The notes under the pieces: model-generated
Databases searched by the model: none
Seen by the model: the letters and a program-made list of their open reading frames with translations, nothing else
Told to the model about the DNA's origin: nothing
Part shown: positions 7,309-14,322 of the stretch, piece by piece
Layout: each line of letters starts with the position of its first letter
Position numbering within the stretch: the stretch's first letter is position 1
Source: Phycisphaerae bacterium
GTDB lineage: Bacteria; Planctomycetota; Phycisphaerae; SM23-33
NCBI GenBank assembly: GCA_030610965.1
Contig: JAUWQU010000013.1
Coordinates: 1 to 14,505 of the forward strand
Reading direction: 5' to 3'
DNA: 14,505 nucleotides
Made by a program: the position numbers and the translations under genes

Positions 7309-7821
7309 TCACATTATCTGCTGCGCAAAGCCGATCTTCGTGAAATTCGCCTTCTTTGCCTGGTTGAACGCCTCGACGACAAACCCCCAGGGCACGTCCT
7401 GATTCGGGAATATCATGATCGGCACTTCCTTGCTGCCTATCTGTTCCTGCCTCGCCACGAGCAGCGCGCCCAACTCCTTTACGGAAGTAATCGCCACGCC
7501 CACTCCGGTCAACTCGTAGCTGGCCGACAGCCGGTTGGCCGAAGGAATCACCTTGATCGTGATCGGGTCCGGCGGCAGTTCATCTCGGACCTGCTGGGCG
7601 ATGCTGCCCTTGGATGGCAGCGTGCCGGGGATCATGCCTTCGGACTCGCGAAACTCGAAGGTCATAATGAAGAACAGCAGCAACTGGAACGTGACGTCGA
7701 TCATCGGCGTCATCTGTATCTGCATGTCCGCCGGGCCTTTTTTCTTCTTCCTCTTCTTGCTGGGCGTTATGTGGTGGACTGTCTCGTCGCCCTCAACGGG
7801 TTTCTTGCTTGAGATCGCCAT
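7309..7821 (-). CDS. ExbD/TolR-family motor protein (second copy)
   Basis: 170 residues, in the size range of ExbD/TolR (about 140-180). A cytoplasmic N-terminus with a very basic KKRKKKK stretch (22-28) leads into one transmembrane helix at about 38-56. The family signature M-T-P-M-I-D-V-x-F-Q-L-L-L-F-F is present, with D42 as the expected proton-binding Asp. The remaining 110 residues form the periplasmic ExbD domain, ending FTKIGFAQQIM. A GAGG lies 8 bases before the ATG. It starts 16 bp after the first ExbD stop. With ExbB, ExbD proteins form a proton-driven inner-membrane motor. Two different ExbD genes in a row suggest a mixed dimer inside one ExbB pentamer, by analogy with other one-TolQ/two-TolR systems. 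Confidence 0.93.
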   Translation of the reverse strand: MAISSKKPVEGDETVHHITPSKKRKKKKGPADMQIQMTPMIDVTFQLLLFFIMTFEFRESEGMIPGTLPSKGSIAQQVRDELPPDPITIKVIPSANRLSASYELTGVGVAITSVKELGALLVARQEQIGSKEVPIMIFPNQDVPWGFVVEAFNQAKKANFTKIGFAQQIM

Positions 7822-7837
7822 AATAGTATGCCTCGGC

Positions 7838-8380
7838 TTAGTCCTGATCTGTCAGGGCGGTTATGGTCAGTTTGCTTATGCCGGCCTCGACGCCGGCCCG
7901 GATAACGGGCGCCACGTCCTGCCAGTTGACGCGCTCGTCGGCGCGGATTTCGAGAAAGAACATCTCCTCGTCCTTCTTGGCCCCGCCGGCCCCGGACGCC
8001 CCCACCTTGCCGGACTGCTGCTCGAAGGCTCTCTTTCGCAACGTGATGACCTCGATCATCTGGTCCCACTGGCCGACCTCGAACGTGTCCGTGTTGATCT
8101 TGTAGAAACCCGCCGCCGACGCCTGCTCGGGGTCCGGATTTTTCTGTCCGGCGGCCGCCGACACCACGTTGACCGTCACCTTGTTGGGGAACTTGGCCAC
8201 CGAGGCCGAGATGGCTATGCTGTCTTCCGGACGAACGATCTGCACGTTCTTGGCGTAGGCGTCGTTGGCAACCTGGCCGGTCAAAATGAAGAAGATGATC
8301 AACTGGAACACGCAGTCGATCATGGGAGTCATGTTGAAGCTCACGGCCTCGCCGGCAGCCACACTCACTCTCTTGGCCAT
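7838..8380 (-). CDS. ExbD/TolR-family motor protein (first copy)
   Basis: 180 residues; the ribosome site AAGGAG is 8 bases before the ATG. A short N-terminus leads to the transmembrane helix at about 17-37 with the signature NMTPMIDCVFQLIIFF, where D22 is the predicted proton-carrying residue. The periplasmic part (38-180) is longer than usual. It contains a Gly/Ala-rich insert (GASGAGGAKK, about 127-136) before the FLEIRADERVNWQDV strand-helix region typical of the ExbD fold, and ends ISKLTITALTDQD. It lies 56 bp after exbB and 16 bp before the second ExbD, so the three are almost certainly cotranscribed. It differs clearly from the second copy outside the membrane helix, which points to distinct roles. 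Confidence 0.94.
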   Translation of the reverse strand: MAKRVSVAAGEAVSFNMTPMIDCVFQLIIFFILTGQVANDAYAKNVQIVRPEDSIAISASVAKFPNKVTVNVVSAAAGQKNPDPEQASAAGFYKINTDTFEVGQWDQMIEVITLRKRAFEQQSGKVGASGAGGAKKDEEMFFLEIRADERVNWQDVAPVIRAGVEAGISKLTITALTDQD

Positions 8381-8436
8381 AGTCGATGCTCCTTAACTGC
8401 TTCGGCCGGGCGACCGGCCGGTGACCTTCGACTCAA

Positions 8437-9105
8437 TCAGCCCTTGGGGGCCGGGCGGAACGTCGAGATCATTTCCTGGGCTTCCATGATCACCTCGTTG
8501 CTCATCGCGTCGATGCGGTTGCGCAGAACGGCGAAGACCGACAGGGCGGGAATCGCCACGACCAGGCCCAGCAGGGTCGTGACCAGCGCGATGCCGATCG
8601 AGTACGCCAGCCTGTCCGGCGAGGGGATGCCCTTGGCCTTGACGATCTCCATGAACGCCATTATCATGCCCCAAACGGTTCCCATCAGGCCGAGCATCGG
8701 ACTGATGTTGCCCAGCAAGTTAAGCCACTCTATCTTGCGGAGCATGCCGGAACTCTTCTCCTCGGCTGATTCTTCCATGGCACGTTCCATCGAGGCATAT
8801 CCATGGGCGGCCTCACTGAGCGCCGCATGCACGACGTAACTGAGCATGCTCGGCTCGGTGGCGGTTACCTCGATCGCCTCGCGGTACTGCTTCTCCTCGA
8901 AGAGCCCCTGAATCTGCTGCTTGACCAGATCCGGCATGATGTTGCCCTTGCGGATCGTGACGAAGAACTGAATGCACAACGCCACCATCACCACGCTCAA
9001 GAACCACAGGAGGATGCCGATGTATCCTCCACCTGGCCAGACCAGCATCTTGAAGTAGTCAACGTCGCCGGACTGCGCCAAAACCGCCCATTGAAAATCC
9101 AACAT
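8437..9105 (-). CDS. ExbB/TolQ/MotA-family proton channel protein
   Basis: 222 residues, the usual length for ExbB/TolQ. Three transmembrane helices are visible: about 26-50 (GGYIGILLWFLSVVMVALCI), about 127-150 (LLGNISPMLGLMGTVWGMIM) and about 167-195 (YSIGIALVTTLLGLVVAIPA). The cytoplasmic loop between the first two is helical and charged. The GNxSPMLGLMGTVWGM and ALxTTxxGLxVAIPA patterns are the hallmarks of the family, including the Thr residues that line the proton path. AGGAG lies 9 bases upstream of the ATG. It would form the stator-like pentamer that takes the two ExbD proteins encoded just downstream. The 126-bp gap before it shows no convincing promoter. Confidence 0.95.
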   Translation of the reverse strand: MLDFQWAVLAQSGDVDYFKMLVWPGGGYIGILLWFLSVVMVALCIQFFVTIRKGNIMPDLVKQQIQGLFEEKQYREAIEVTATEPSMLSYVVHAALSEAAHGYASMERAMEESAEEKSSGMLRKIEWLNLLGNISPMLGLMGTVWGMIMAFMEIVKAKGIPSPDRLAYSIGIALVTTLLGLVVAIPALSVFAVLRNRIDAMSNEVIMEAQEMISTFRPAPKG

Positions 9106-9231
9106 GCTCTCGATCTCCTCTGCTCTGCAGAATTCCTGTTCCGCTACCTGTCGTAGGTGTCTGTATCAGCCCTGGCACGCCGGCCGGGGGTCTTGCTCAA
9201 TAGTCAGCACGAATCGCTGTTTTGTCCGTCA

Positions 9232-10323
9232 TTACTCCGGCCCGGCCGAAGCGTCAAGCGCGGCCCGGGCCTTCTGGGCCCACTGGCTCCTGGAGTGCCG
9301 GCTGACCAGTAGCCGCATCGCGTTGTCTGCGGCGACCTGGTTGCCGGCGGCCCTTTCGACCATCGCGGCCAGGTACAGGGCCTCGGGAACTTCCGGGGTG
9401 GACGGGTCGAAGCAGGCCGCCACTCGCATGAAGCACAACTCGGCGGCCATCAGTTTCTTGCGGTCCTTGGCGCCGCCCTTTTCGTACGACAACTGAAAGG
9501 CCTTGCCCTGAAGCAGCAGCGCGCCGGAAAGCTCAAGGGCGCTGAAGCGGTTAAGCTTGGACTTTATGTTCTCGATGGCAGCGTCGTACTGCCCGAGCTT
9601 TATCTGGCTGGCGGCCTCCTGCAACTGCCTGGAGACCTGCCCGACCGAGACCTCCACGACCGGGGCCTTCGGCACGCCGGGCCGGCCGTTGGCCCCCGGC
9701 GCGGAGGCCGGGGCGGTGGCGGCGTTCAGCATTGCGGCCTTGTCGCTAAGCGCCTCGACCGCGTACAGCTTCAGGAGCATCTCCTTGACCTTTGCGCCCA
9801 GCAGCGCATCGCCCTTGCCGCCGACCCGCTTTTCCAGCAGCTCGATGGCCCTGGCGTTTTCGGACGAGCCCTTGGGCGCTATGACTTCGGGCGCCATCAT
9901 GACGGCGAGCCGGCTGACGCCGGCCTCATCGACTATGCCAAGCCAATCCGCCGCGGCCTGGCCGGGCATTTTCGCGCCGGTCGCGGCCTGGAGGCGGCGA
10001 TAACGCAAGAGCCTGCCGAGCCACGCGGGCTTGCCGGCGCTCTTCTGGCAAGCGGTGTAGGCCGCGGCCGCATCGGCGAACCTGCCGGCCTTGAGGGCGT
10101 CCTCGGCCTTGTTGAACTCGCGCTGGCTGCTGATGACGATGTAGCTGACGTCCGTCAGCGGCTTGTCGTAGTTTCGCCCGTTGAACTCGTAGGTGATCTT
10201 GCCGTTGGCGGCGGCGATGACGCGCACGTTCCGATACGGGATGCTGTTGATTGTCAGCGAGTCCGCCGCGGCCAGGCCGCAGGCCAGCAGGATCACCGCA
10301 AGTATGGTCGTTGTCTGACGCAT
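9232..10323 (-). CDS. Secreted protein with N-terminal Sm-like barrel and TPR-like helices
   Basis: 363 residues from the ATG at 10323, which has GGGAGA 4-5 bases upstream. An upstream GTG at 10341 would add six residues and has no better site. Residues 1-20 are a signal peptide (ILAVILLACGLAAA-D). Residues 22-62 (LTINSIPYRNVRVIAAANGK, then the LTDVSYIVI strand) look like a small beta-barrel, with the same general layout as the start of the CX4CH protein. From about residue 70 it is helical: FNKAEDALKAGRFADAAAAY is a clear TPR half, and more helix pairs run to the end, broken by an Ala/Pro/Gly linker near 205-220. It starts 14 bp after the VWA gene stop and precedes exbB. Probably a periplasmic partner of the motor; the exact role is unknown. 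Confidence 0.88.
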   Translation of the reverse strand: MRQTTTILAVILLACGLAAADSLTINSIPYRNVRVIAAANGKITYEFNGRNYDKPLTDVSYIVISSQREFNKAEDALKAGRFADAAAAYTACQKSAGKPAWLGRLLRYRRLQAATGAKMPGQAAADWLGIVDEAGVSRLAVMMAPEVIAPKGSSENARAIELLEKRVGGKGDALLGAKVKEMLLKLYAVEALSDKAAMLNAATAPASAPGANGRPGVPKAPVVEVSVGQVSRQLQEAASQIKLGQYDAAIENIKSKLNRFSALELSGALLLQGKAFQLSYEKGGAKDRKKLMAAELCFMRVAACFDPSTPEVPEALYLAAMVERAAGNQVAADNAMRLLVSRHSRSQWAQKARAALDASAGPE

Positions 10324-10337
10324 GGGTTCTCCCGGCA

Positions 10338-11519
10338 TCACTCGTCACCGCTGATCAGTTTGAACCTGCCGCCGTTTTCCTTCGCGATGGTCTCCATGAC
10401 CTTGATCGGCTCGGGGTCCGTGTTGAGGTAAAGGAACGTGTTGACGTGAACCAGTCCCTTGGCCTCCTCCTTTGGATTGTTGTCCTGGAGCCATTGAACG
10501 ACGGCCGCGTTGCCGCTAAGCCCCTTGTAAGTCGAGCCGCCGGAGATGCCCGCGAAGTCGCCGTCGCTGAGCAGGTAGATAAGCCGGCCGGGCCTGCGGG
10601 CGTCGGCAAACTTGAGAATCTGGAACGCCCGCTTCAGCGCCGGCAGGACCATCGTCGAACTCTGGGCAGTGATTTCCTTGAGAAACTTGGTGGCCGCGAG
10701 CTTGTTGACCATCTCCGCCGATACCAGGCGCTTCTGGGGGCCCTCGATGTACTCGCCTTCGCTGAAGAAAATGACAGTGAAGTCCTGCACCGGCTGAAGC
10801 TTGCTGATGGACTTGACCATCTCCTGCTGGACTTCCTGGAACGTCGGGGCCATCGAGCCCGAGCGGTCGACGACATAGACGATGTGGTAGGCATTGCCGC
10901 CCCCGCCGAAGAACCGGCTCTTGGGCCCGCCGGCGGCGTCGCTGTTGGTCAGACCCAGATCGGCCGCGCCGCCGCGGGCGCCGTCAGACGAGGCCGCCAG
11001 GAGCTGAATCGTCTGCTCGGTCTTGCCCTTGTCGACCTGGTCCTCGCGCTTGGTGTACCGCTTGACGACAGTGCGGCGCTCGGCTTCGCTCTTCGAGACC
11101 GTCGCGGTCTTGGGGTTCATCACGCCGCCGGGATTGTCCAGATTCAGCGCGGCATCGGGGATGATGACCGAGTCGGGGATCTTTTTCACCGCGACCATGA
11201 CGAAGAACAGCATGATCAGGAACATGCCCAGGTGCAGAAAGACGCTGATGACCCAAGGCATGATGGTGGCCATGGCGCCGATGACGGCCTCGCCCTCGAC
11301 GTGCTCCTCGCCTTCCTCGCCTTCGGCCTGACCGTCCGGCGAGGCCGGCGGCGGGCTCTGGGAACTCGCGTTGGGGGGCACGTGAGGCCGGGGCAAAGCA
11401 GCCAGGCCCGCGGGCACAGTAACCTTCTTGCGGCAATGCGGGCAACGGACCGTGTTGCCGGGCTCTTCGTCGACGCTGAGCAGCTTCCCGCAGTTCTCGC
11501 ATCGGAAATCAACGGCCAT
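10338..11519 (-). CDS. Zinc-ribbon / transmembrane / VWA-domain protein
   Basis: 393 residues from the ATG at 11519, 8 bases after AGGAG; an ATG two codons upstream is too close to that site. The N-terminus has a zinc ribbon with C7xxC10 and C26xxC29 (FRCENCGKLL ... RCPHCRKK). A Pro/Ser/Glu-rich linker follows, then one transmembrane helix at about 86-111. This puts the ribbon in the cytoplasm and the rest in the periplasm. The VWA domain begins near residue 210 with the MIDAS motif D218-R-S220-G-S222. The Thr of SSTMVLPAL and the Asp of SDGD supply the other metal-site positions. It ends GRFKLISGDE. A complete MIDAS suggests metal-dependent ligand binding. It is the first gene of the ExbB/ExbD cluster and could link envelope ligands to the motor; that link is inferred. 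Confidence 0.93.
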   Translation of the reverse strand: MAVDFRCENCGKLLSVDEEPGNTVRCPHCRKKVTVPAGLAALPRPHVPPNASSQSPPPASPDGQAEGEEGEEHVEGEAVIGAMATIMPWVISVFLHLGMFLIMLFFVMVAVKKIPDSVIIPDAALNLDNPGGVMNPKTATVSKSEAERRTVVKRYTKREDQVDKGKTEQTIQLLAASSDGARGGAADLGLTNSDAAGGPKSRFFGGGGNAYHIVYVVDRSGSMAPTFQEVQQEMVKSISKLQPVQDFTVIFFSEGEYIEGPQKRLVSAEMVNKLAATKFLKEITAQSSTMVLPALKRAFQILKFADARRPGRLIYLLSDGDFAGISGGSTYKGLSGNAAVVQWLQDNNPKEEAKGLVHVNTFLYLNTDPEPIKVMETIAKENGGRFKLISGDE

Positions 11520-11606
11520 GATCATATCTCCTAATCGGTTTGCTTACGCTCTCGGCCGCCGGGCAAGCCTGCCGATTCGAAAGTCCTGTCCTGTTGGAGA
11601 ACCGTA

Positions 11607-11635
11607 TTTCTACCAGCCATTAACGCCCGTGGCAA
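11607..11635 (-). promoter_or_regulatory. Candidate promoter for the VWA-ExbB-ExbD operon
   Basis: On the minus strand TTGCCA (11630-11635, 5 of 6) is followed after 17 bp by TAGAAA (11607-11612, 4 of 6). The predicted start near 11600 gives a leader of about 80 nt before the VWA gene. Confidence 0.42.
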
Positions 11636-12326
11636 TCGGAGAAGTAAACCTTTTCCGGCCGCGTCACGGCAATTTCAAAACCGCATCTCAAATGAAGCCC
11701 GCAAGGGCCGCCAGGCAGGCGTTTGGTCGCGCGTGCGCCGATGCGTCTGCCGGCTGCCTGGCGAGTCATCATGCGGCAGCGTCTTAAGCGGCCCAGCGGC
11801 AAAAATGCCGCATAGGCCGCGGAAACTCGGATTCTCGCGAGGCCCTATGCTCGATTGGCAGGTCTGCCCCGATGAGGCCGGGACGTCGCCGCCGGGCTAA
11901 CTGCCCGAGCATGCGGCTCATCGCAAACGCGCAGCGGGGCAAAATCGCCCAACCGCACTTCTTCGGCATGACGGGCCAAGGCGCCTTGCGGCCGCCCGAC
12001 ATGGGCCCGCTTGGGCAAGCCACAGACCGGCTCGCCCGGAGAGCTACAAACAGATGCGACTTATGCTTATACTTTCGTACGGCGCCGCAGGGCCACCGAC
12101 GATGTGCTCGTGTAAACGGCCTGTTTCAAGAACGATATATATAAACTTCTCAATTTCATAATAACGCTTTATCCTGCATAGGACAATGGTTTTTTTGGCC
12201 TTATTGTCGGGTTTTCACCACTTTCCGGGCACCATGGAGCCTTTCGCTGCCCATTACTGGCCAAACGGGCGAGGCCGAACCGTCTCGCCGGGGCGGAAAA
12301 CGCTGGCAAGAAAGCCCGCGTTTCCC

Positions 12327-12332
12327 TATAAA
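12327..12332 (+). promoter_or_regulatory. Candidate -10 box for tRNA-Leu
   Basis: TATAAA followed by TAAT lies 34 bp before the tRNA. TGGCAA at 12304-12309 is 17 bp upstream but is only a 3 of 6 match as a -35 box. An 8-bp hairpin (12339-12346/12352-12359, CTTGCCGC/GCGGCAAG) would fall in the tRNA leader. Confidence 0.38.
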
Positions 12333-12365
12333 TAATCGCTTGCCGCCGCAAGCGGCAAGAGCCTC

Positions 12366-12447
12366 GCGAGGGTGGCGGAATTGGCAGACGCGCCAGGTTT
12401 AGGTCCTGGTCCCGAAAGGGGTGCGGGTTCGAGTCCCGCCTCTCGCA
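12366..12447 (+). tRNA. tRNA-Leu (UAG)
   Basis: The plus strand folds as an 82-nt class II tRNA. The acceptor is GCGAGGG/CTCTCGC with one G-U pair. The anticodon stem CCAGG/CCTGG holds the loop TTTAGGT, so the anticodon is UAG and reads CUN codons. The long variable arm has CCC GAAA GGG, and the T arm is GCGGG/CCCGC around TTCGAGT. The discriminator is A, as expected for Leu. The 3' CCA is not encoded. It is the only plus-strand gene I can support, and it faces the 3' end of the GT2 gene 95 bp away. Confidence 0.97.
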
Positions 12448-12542
12448 TTGCCGCAAATGTCGGCACAAATGTCCAGCGGCATGAGACATCCCACCACCAA
12501 GGCTCATGGCGCGTCTTCGGCAGGGCGGGCCTCAAAGGCTGG

Positions 12543-13094
12543 TCAGTCGCGAACCGGGGCGGTTGCCGGTTTGGCATTCGCCGCGGGGGCTATCACGTGC
12601 TGGGAGACGAAGCTCATCACGGCCACGTAGAAGAAGCCGAACGTGAAGATCACCAGGAATGGGGCCGTCATGGCGGCGCGAAAGTTCACCAGGCTGTGGA
12701 CGGTGCAGCCGGCCATGTATACGCCGAACAGTAGTTCCACGTAAGGCAGGAGGCTTCGTTTCTTTTGGCCGCGGACGGACCGCGGGGCCGTCAGTTGGAT
12801 GCCGGTGGCGCATGAGCCGTACTTGGGTGTGCGGACGAACTCGCTCTTGCGGCCGAGAACGGCCTCCATGACGGCCTTGGCGTTCGAGACGCTCAGCCCC
12901 ACCCCCACCGCCATCAGCACGGGCAGGTACTTGACGACCTGTCGCCAGTTGCCGAAAAGCTCGATCTGGCTGGCGACGTAAAAGACGCTGGCCGAGAGCG
13001 TCGCCAGCGTGAAGACTCCTATGTCGAACGCCCCCCGCCAGATGGAGCCGTTGGCGAGCGGCACGGTCTGCAAGTGCATCGCCGGGTACATCAT
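12543..13094 (-). CDS. C-terminal membrane half of a split CslA-like GT2 glycosyltransferase
   Basis: 183 residues from an ATG at 13094 that overlaps the stop of the catalytic half (ATGA). It begins MMYPAMHLQ, directly continuing the membrane-entry sequence of the upstream half in the -1 frame. Four hydrophobic helices are visible at about 26-50, 57-78, 123-144 and 149-170, which is the normal C-terminal channel region of processive membrane GT2 enzymes. The basic loop between the second and third is likely cytoplasmic. The frame stays open upstream past the catalytic half, but translation there is a shadow. There is no good ribosome site, so expression needs reinitiation at the overlap, a -1 frameshift, or correction of a sequence error. 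The two halves together would be about 510 residues, a normal length. Confidence 0.82.
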   Translation of the reverse strand: MMYPAMHLQTVPLANGSIWRGAFDIGVFTLATLSASVFYVASQIELFGNWRQVVKYLPVLMAVGVGLSVSNAKAVMEAVLGRKSEFVRTPKYGSCATGIQLTAPRSVRGQKKRSLLPYVELLFGVYMAGCTVHSLVNFRAAMTAPFLVIFTFGFFYVAVMSFVSQHVIAPAANAKPATAPVRD

Positions 13095-14074
13095 CCCACC
13101 AGCATGAACATGTACAGGTGCATCGTGAAGCCGCTGAGGTGGAAGAACGCCTCGATCTTGACCTTCAGCGGCAGCTTGCTCAGCAGGACCTTCGGCAGCA
13201 GCTTGATCGTCGTCTGGGCGCCGCCCTTGGTCCAGCGGAACTGCTGGGCCTTGAAGGCGCACATCTCCGGCGGAAGCTCCGCGGGGGCCGCCAGCTCCGG
13301 CAGGAAGACGAACCTCCAGCCGCGAAGCTGAGCGCGATACGAGAGGTCCAGGTCCTCGGTAAGCGTGTCGTGCTGCCAGCCGCCGGCGTCGGTGATTGCC
13401 GCCCGCCGCCACGTCCCGGCCGTGCCGTTGAAGCTCATGAACCGGTCGCTGCGATTGCGGGCGACGTGCTCGATGGCGAAGTGCCCGTCCAGCAGGATGG
13501 CCTGGGCCCGCGTGAGCATGTTGTCGTCGCGGTTGATGTGCTCCCAGCGGGTCTGGACGACGCAGATTTTCGGATCGGTGAAGTAGTGGATCGATCGTTG
13601 GAGGATGTGCGGCGCGGGGATGAAGTCGGCGTCGAAGATCGTTATGAACTCGCCCTTGGCGGTCTTCATGCCGTTTTCGAGCGCCCCGGCCTTGTAGCCG
13701 GTGCGGTCGTCGCGGTGGATGTACTCGATGTCGAATCCATTGGCCCGCGCCTCGGCCACGGCAGCCTGGGCAAACTTGCAGGTCTCGTCGTTGCTGTCGT
13801 CGAGCACCTGGATCTGGAGCTTGTCGAGCGGGTAGTCTATCCGGCAGGCGCCTTCGATGATCCGCCGGGCGACGTGCTGCTCGTTGTACATCGGCAGTTG
13901 GACGGTCACCGGCGGAAGGTCGTCGAATCGGCTTGGCGCCTTGGGGGCGTTGCGGCGGTTCTTGTAGTAAAGGTAAACGATCATGTACCTGTGCAGACCG
14001 TAGAGCGACACCATCACAAGGCTGAAGGTGTAGACCGTCATGAAGATGGTTGTCGCCAAGTCCGACCAGTTCAT
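13091..14074 (-). CDS. Catalytic half of a CslA-like GT2 polysaccharide synthase (frame ends early)
   Basis: 327 residues from the ATG at 14074; a TTG one codon upstream is an alternative. One transmembrane helix spans about 8-38. The catalytic GT2 domain has PMYNE (61-65), the D-D-S nucleotide motif (92-94), the metal-binding D-A-D (148-150), the T-E-D catalytic base (239-241) and QQFRW (277-281), the QxxRW motif of processive synthases. GYKAGAL, FNGTAG and AGGW closely follow plant and bacterial CslA-type (gluco)mannan synthases. The predicted job is to polymerise a beta-linked glycan from a sugar nucleotide and export it; the exact sugar cannot be read from the sequence. The frame stops at TGA (13091-13093) just as the C-terminal membrane segments begin, and these continue in the next ORF. 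All catalytic motifs are intact. Confidence 0.9.
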   Translation of the reverse strand: MNWSDLATTIFMTVYTFSLVMVSLYGLHRYMIVYLYYKNRRNAPKAPSRFDDLPPVTVQLPMYNEQHVARRIIEGACRIDYPLDKLQIQVLDDSNDETCKFAQAAVAEARANGFDIEYIHRDDRTGYKAGALENGMKTAKGEFITIFDADFIPAPHILQRSIHYFTDPKICVVQTRWEHINRDDNMLTRAQAILLDGHFAIEHVARNRSDRFMSFNGTAGTWRRAAITDAGGWQHDTLTEDLDLSYRAQLRGWRFVFLPELAAPAELPPEMCAFKAQQFRWTKGGAQTTIKLLPKVLLSKLPLKVKIEAFFHLSGFTMHLYMFMLVG

Positions 14075-14113
14075 CAAACTCGCTCGTTAAGAATCGGTTA
14101 ACGCCATTGGTCT

Positions 14114-14143
14114 ATTCTACGTCCGCGGAACGAAAACCGTCAA
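14114..14143 (-). promoter_or_regulatory. Promoter for the GT2 gene
   Basis: On the minus strand TTGACG (14138-14143) and TAGAAT (14114-14119) are each 5 of 6 to the sigma70-type boxes, with 18 bp between them. The predicted start near 14107 gives a leader of about 33 nt to the GT2 ATG. Confidence 0.62.
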
Positions 14144-14167
14144 GGCATTGCCAAGCCCGCCGCCAGT

Positions 14168-14219
14168 CCCAGGGATTGCCATCCTCCTTCGCCGAGGCTA
14201 CGGAGGACAGGTCCCTGGG
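14168..14219. repeat. Nested inverted repeat (REP-like element)
   Basis: CCCAGGGA (14168-14175) pairs perfectly with TCCCTGGG (14212-14219). Inside it TCCTCC (14182-14187) pairs with GGAGGA (14202-14207). The loop is TTCGCCGAGGCTAC. It lies upstream of the GT2 promoter and has no coding potential. The look is that of a dispersed intergenic repeat; copies elsewhere cannot be checked from one window. Confidence 0.6.
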
Positions 14220-14263
14220 CTTCTGGTGTCTATCAAGTACTGGCTTCCGGTTGTCACTTGCAG

Positions 14264-14297
14264 GGGACAGGCACGGCCAAACGCCGGAGCCAGTCCC
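14264..14297. repeat. Second imperfect inverted repeat with GGGACAGG/CCAGTCCC arms
   Basis: GGGAC (14264-14268) and GTCCC (14293-14297) pair, with AGGC/GCC continuing imperfectly inward. The inner CCAAACGCCGG is echoed as CCAAACGCTGG at about 14313-14323. Likely part of the same intergenic repeat cluster as its left neighbour. Confidence 0.45.
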
Positions 14298-14322
14298 GGT
14301 TTTCGCGGCCTGCCAAACGCTG

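Larger units (their letters stand above)
11520..12365. other. Non-coding region with clustered GC-rich hairpins
   Basis: I see no convincing protein gene here; open frames of up to 90 codons have no ribosome site or recognisable product. The left part carries a candidate promoter for the VWA operon. From 11709 to about 12020 there is a run of paired structures: 11709-11718/11754-11763 (10 perfect pairs); 11796-11811 (6 pairs, loop AAAA); 11810-11821/11836-11850 (12 pairs with bulges); 11870-11880/11914-11923 (10 pairs, one bulge) enclosing 11893-11907; and the 12-base palindrome 11977-11988 inside 11972-11976/11994-11998. From 12121 to 12200 the composition turns AT-rich. I could not match it to RNase P, tmRNA or SRP RNA by their conserved motifs. 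Confidence 0.6.

Noticed and set aside
7028..9105. Zorya-type anti-phage system based on a MotA/MotB-like pair
   Set aside because: The channel protein is a short ExbB/TolQ type without the long cytoplasmic tail of ZorA, the partners are ExbD rather than peptidoglycan-binding MotB types, and there is no helicase or nuclease gene nearby.
11784..12144. Overlapping small ORFs on both strands (79 and 90 codons) in the intergenic block
   Set aside because: No Shine-Dalgarno, basic low-quality composition and no recognisable domain; the hairpins explain the region better.
12366..12542. Integration site of a mobile element at tRNA-Leu
   Set aside because: No integrase gene and no repeat of the tRNA 3' end is visible within the window.
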